Shown here piece after piece: positions 5,053 to 5,630 of a stretch of DNA of 5,630 bases. A model generated the notes under the pieces. The model saw only the letters and a program-made list of their open reading frames with translations. It did not search any database and was not told the DNA's origin. The stretch's first letter is position 1. Each line of letters begins with the position of its first letter. A program made the translations under genes and the position numbers. This stretch comes from an uncultured Clostridia bacterium (GTDB lineage Bacteria > Bacillota > Clostridia > Christensenellales > Borkfalkiaceae), in assembly GCA_944338265.1 (NCBI GenBank), contig CALVLO010000161.1, positions 1 through 5,630 on the forward strand, given 5' to 3'.

Positions 5053-5630
5053 ATGGAAAAGAGTTATTCCGAAAGTTATAAGAAAGCGGGCGTGGATATT
5101 ACCGCAGGATACAAGGCGGTCGAGCTGATGAAAAAGCACGTTGCCCGTACCATGCCCGAGGGCAAGGCGGACATCGGCGGCTTCGGCGGGCTGTTCCCGC
5201 TCGACGTCGCGGGCATGAAAAAGCCCATGCTCGTCTCGGGAACGGACGGCGTCGGCACGAAGATCAAGCTCGCGTTCCTCATGGATAAACACGACACGGT
5301 GGGGATCGACTGCGTCGCCATGTGCGTGAACGATATTGTCTGCTGCGGCGCGAAGCCCATCGTCTTTCTCGACTATATCGCCTGCGGCAGAAACTTCCCC
5401 GAGAAGATCGCCGCGATCGTGGGCGGCGTTGCGGAAGGGTGCGTGCGCGCGGGCTGCGCGCTCGTCGGCGGCGAGACTGCCGAGCATCCCGGGCTGATGC
5501 CCGAAGAGGAGTACGACCTCGCAGGCTTCGCGGTCGGCGTGGTCGACGCGGAAAAGGTCATCGACAATACCCGCATGAAGGCGGGCGACGTGATGCTCGC
5601 GCTGCCTTCGAGCGGCGTGCATTCCAACGG
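5053..5630 (+). CDS. purM: PurM, phosphoribosylformylglycinamidine cyclo-ligase (5' part)
   Basis: AIR synthetase closes the imidazole ring of FGAM with ATP to give AIR, the precursor of the substrate handled by PurE. Only the first 192 codons (and two bases more) are in the window; full-length family members are about 340-350 aa, so roughly the N-terminal AIRS domain and the start of the second are present. Clear motifs are SGTDGVGTK (62-70), GIDCVAMCVND (84-94), GAKPIVFLDY (99-108), LVGGETAEHPG (137-147) and LPSSGVHSN at the window edge. The HPG after GETAE replaces the MPG of E. coli-type enzymes. The start is supported by AGGTGA at 5043-5048, only four bases upstream of the ATG, a short spacing. 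It follows purF by 30 nt in the same operon; purN, purH and purD would be expected next in clostridia but are outside the window. Confidence 0.97.
   Translation, partial: MEKSYSESYKKAGVDITAGYKAVELMKKHVARTMPEGKADIGGFGGLFPLDVAGMKKPMLVSGTDGVGTKIKLAFLMDKHDTVGIDCVAMCVNDIVCCGAKPIVFLDYIACGRNFPEKIAAIVGGVAEGCVRAGCALVGGETAEHPGLMPEEEYDLAGFAVGVVDAEKVIDNTRMKAGDVMLALPSSGVHSN

Noticed and set aside
3775..5622. 615-codon minus-strand frame opposite purF and purM.
   Set aside because: It is a shadow frame caused by high GC in the third codon position. The + strand carries two fully recognisable enzymes over the same interval.

Overview
The window looks like chromosome from a high-GC member of the Firmicutes, most likely class Clostridia. 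This rests on three things: strong GGAGG-type ribosome sites, the gene order purE-purC-purF-purM without purK, purB, purS, purQ or purL (the compact clostridial layout, unlike the Bacillus purEKBCSQLFMNHD operon), and a PurF of the Bacillus type with a short propeptide and iron-sulfur cysteines. Genus cannot be read from the sequence.

Layout. (1) Positions 1 to about 1200 hold no credible gene. This is an extremely purine-rich block: about nine of ten bases on the + strand are G or A in the lines I sampled. It contains imperfect repeats, a perfect 12-nt mirror repeat and a G-quadruplex motif. (2) Positions 1263-2036 encode a ZIP-family metal transporter (257 aa) that starts just after the purine block and has its own Shine-Dalgarno site. 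(3) Positions 2037-2309 are intergenic, with a near-consensus extended -10 sigma-70/sigma-A promoter (TTGACG, 17 bp, TATAAT). It is followed by a leader of about 180 nt with several hairpins and no riboswitch class I recognise. (4) Positions 2310-5630 form the start of a purine biosynthesis operon: purE, purC, purF and the first 192 codons of purM, which runs off the window.

The four pur genes belong to de novo IMP synthesis. PurF makes phosphoribosylamine from PRPP and glutamine, PurM closes the imidazole ring to AIR, PurE handles the carboxylation step to CAIR, and PurC adds aspartate to give SAICAR. They are packed tightly (32-nt gap, 1-nt overlap, 30-nt gap) and are probably one transcript from the promoter at 2096-2124. 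The ZIP gene faces the same way, but no promoter or convincing terminator was found for it and it has no evident functional link to the pur genes.

The parts most worth a second look are the purine-rich repeat block and the structured purE leader. The leader could fold into a closed multi-helix element, and it contains a possible 21-codon ORF whose stop codon abuts the main hairpin.
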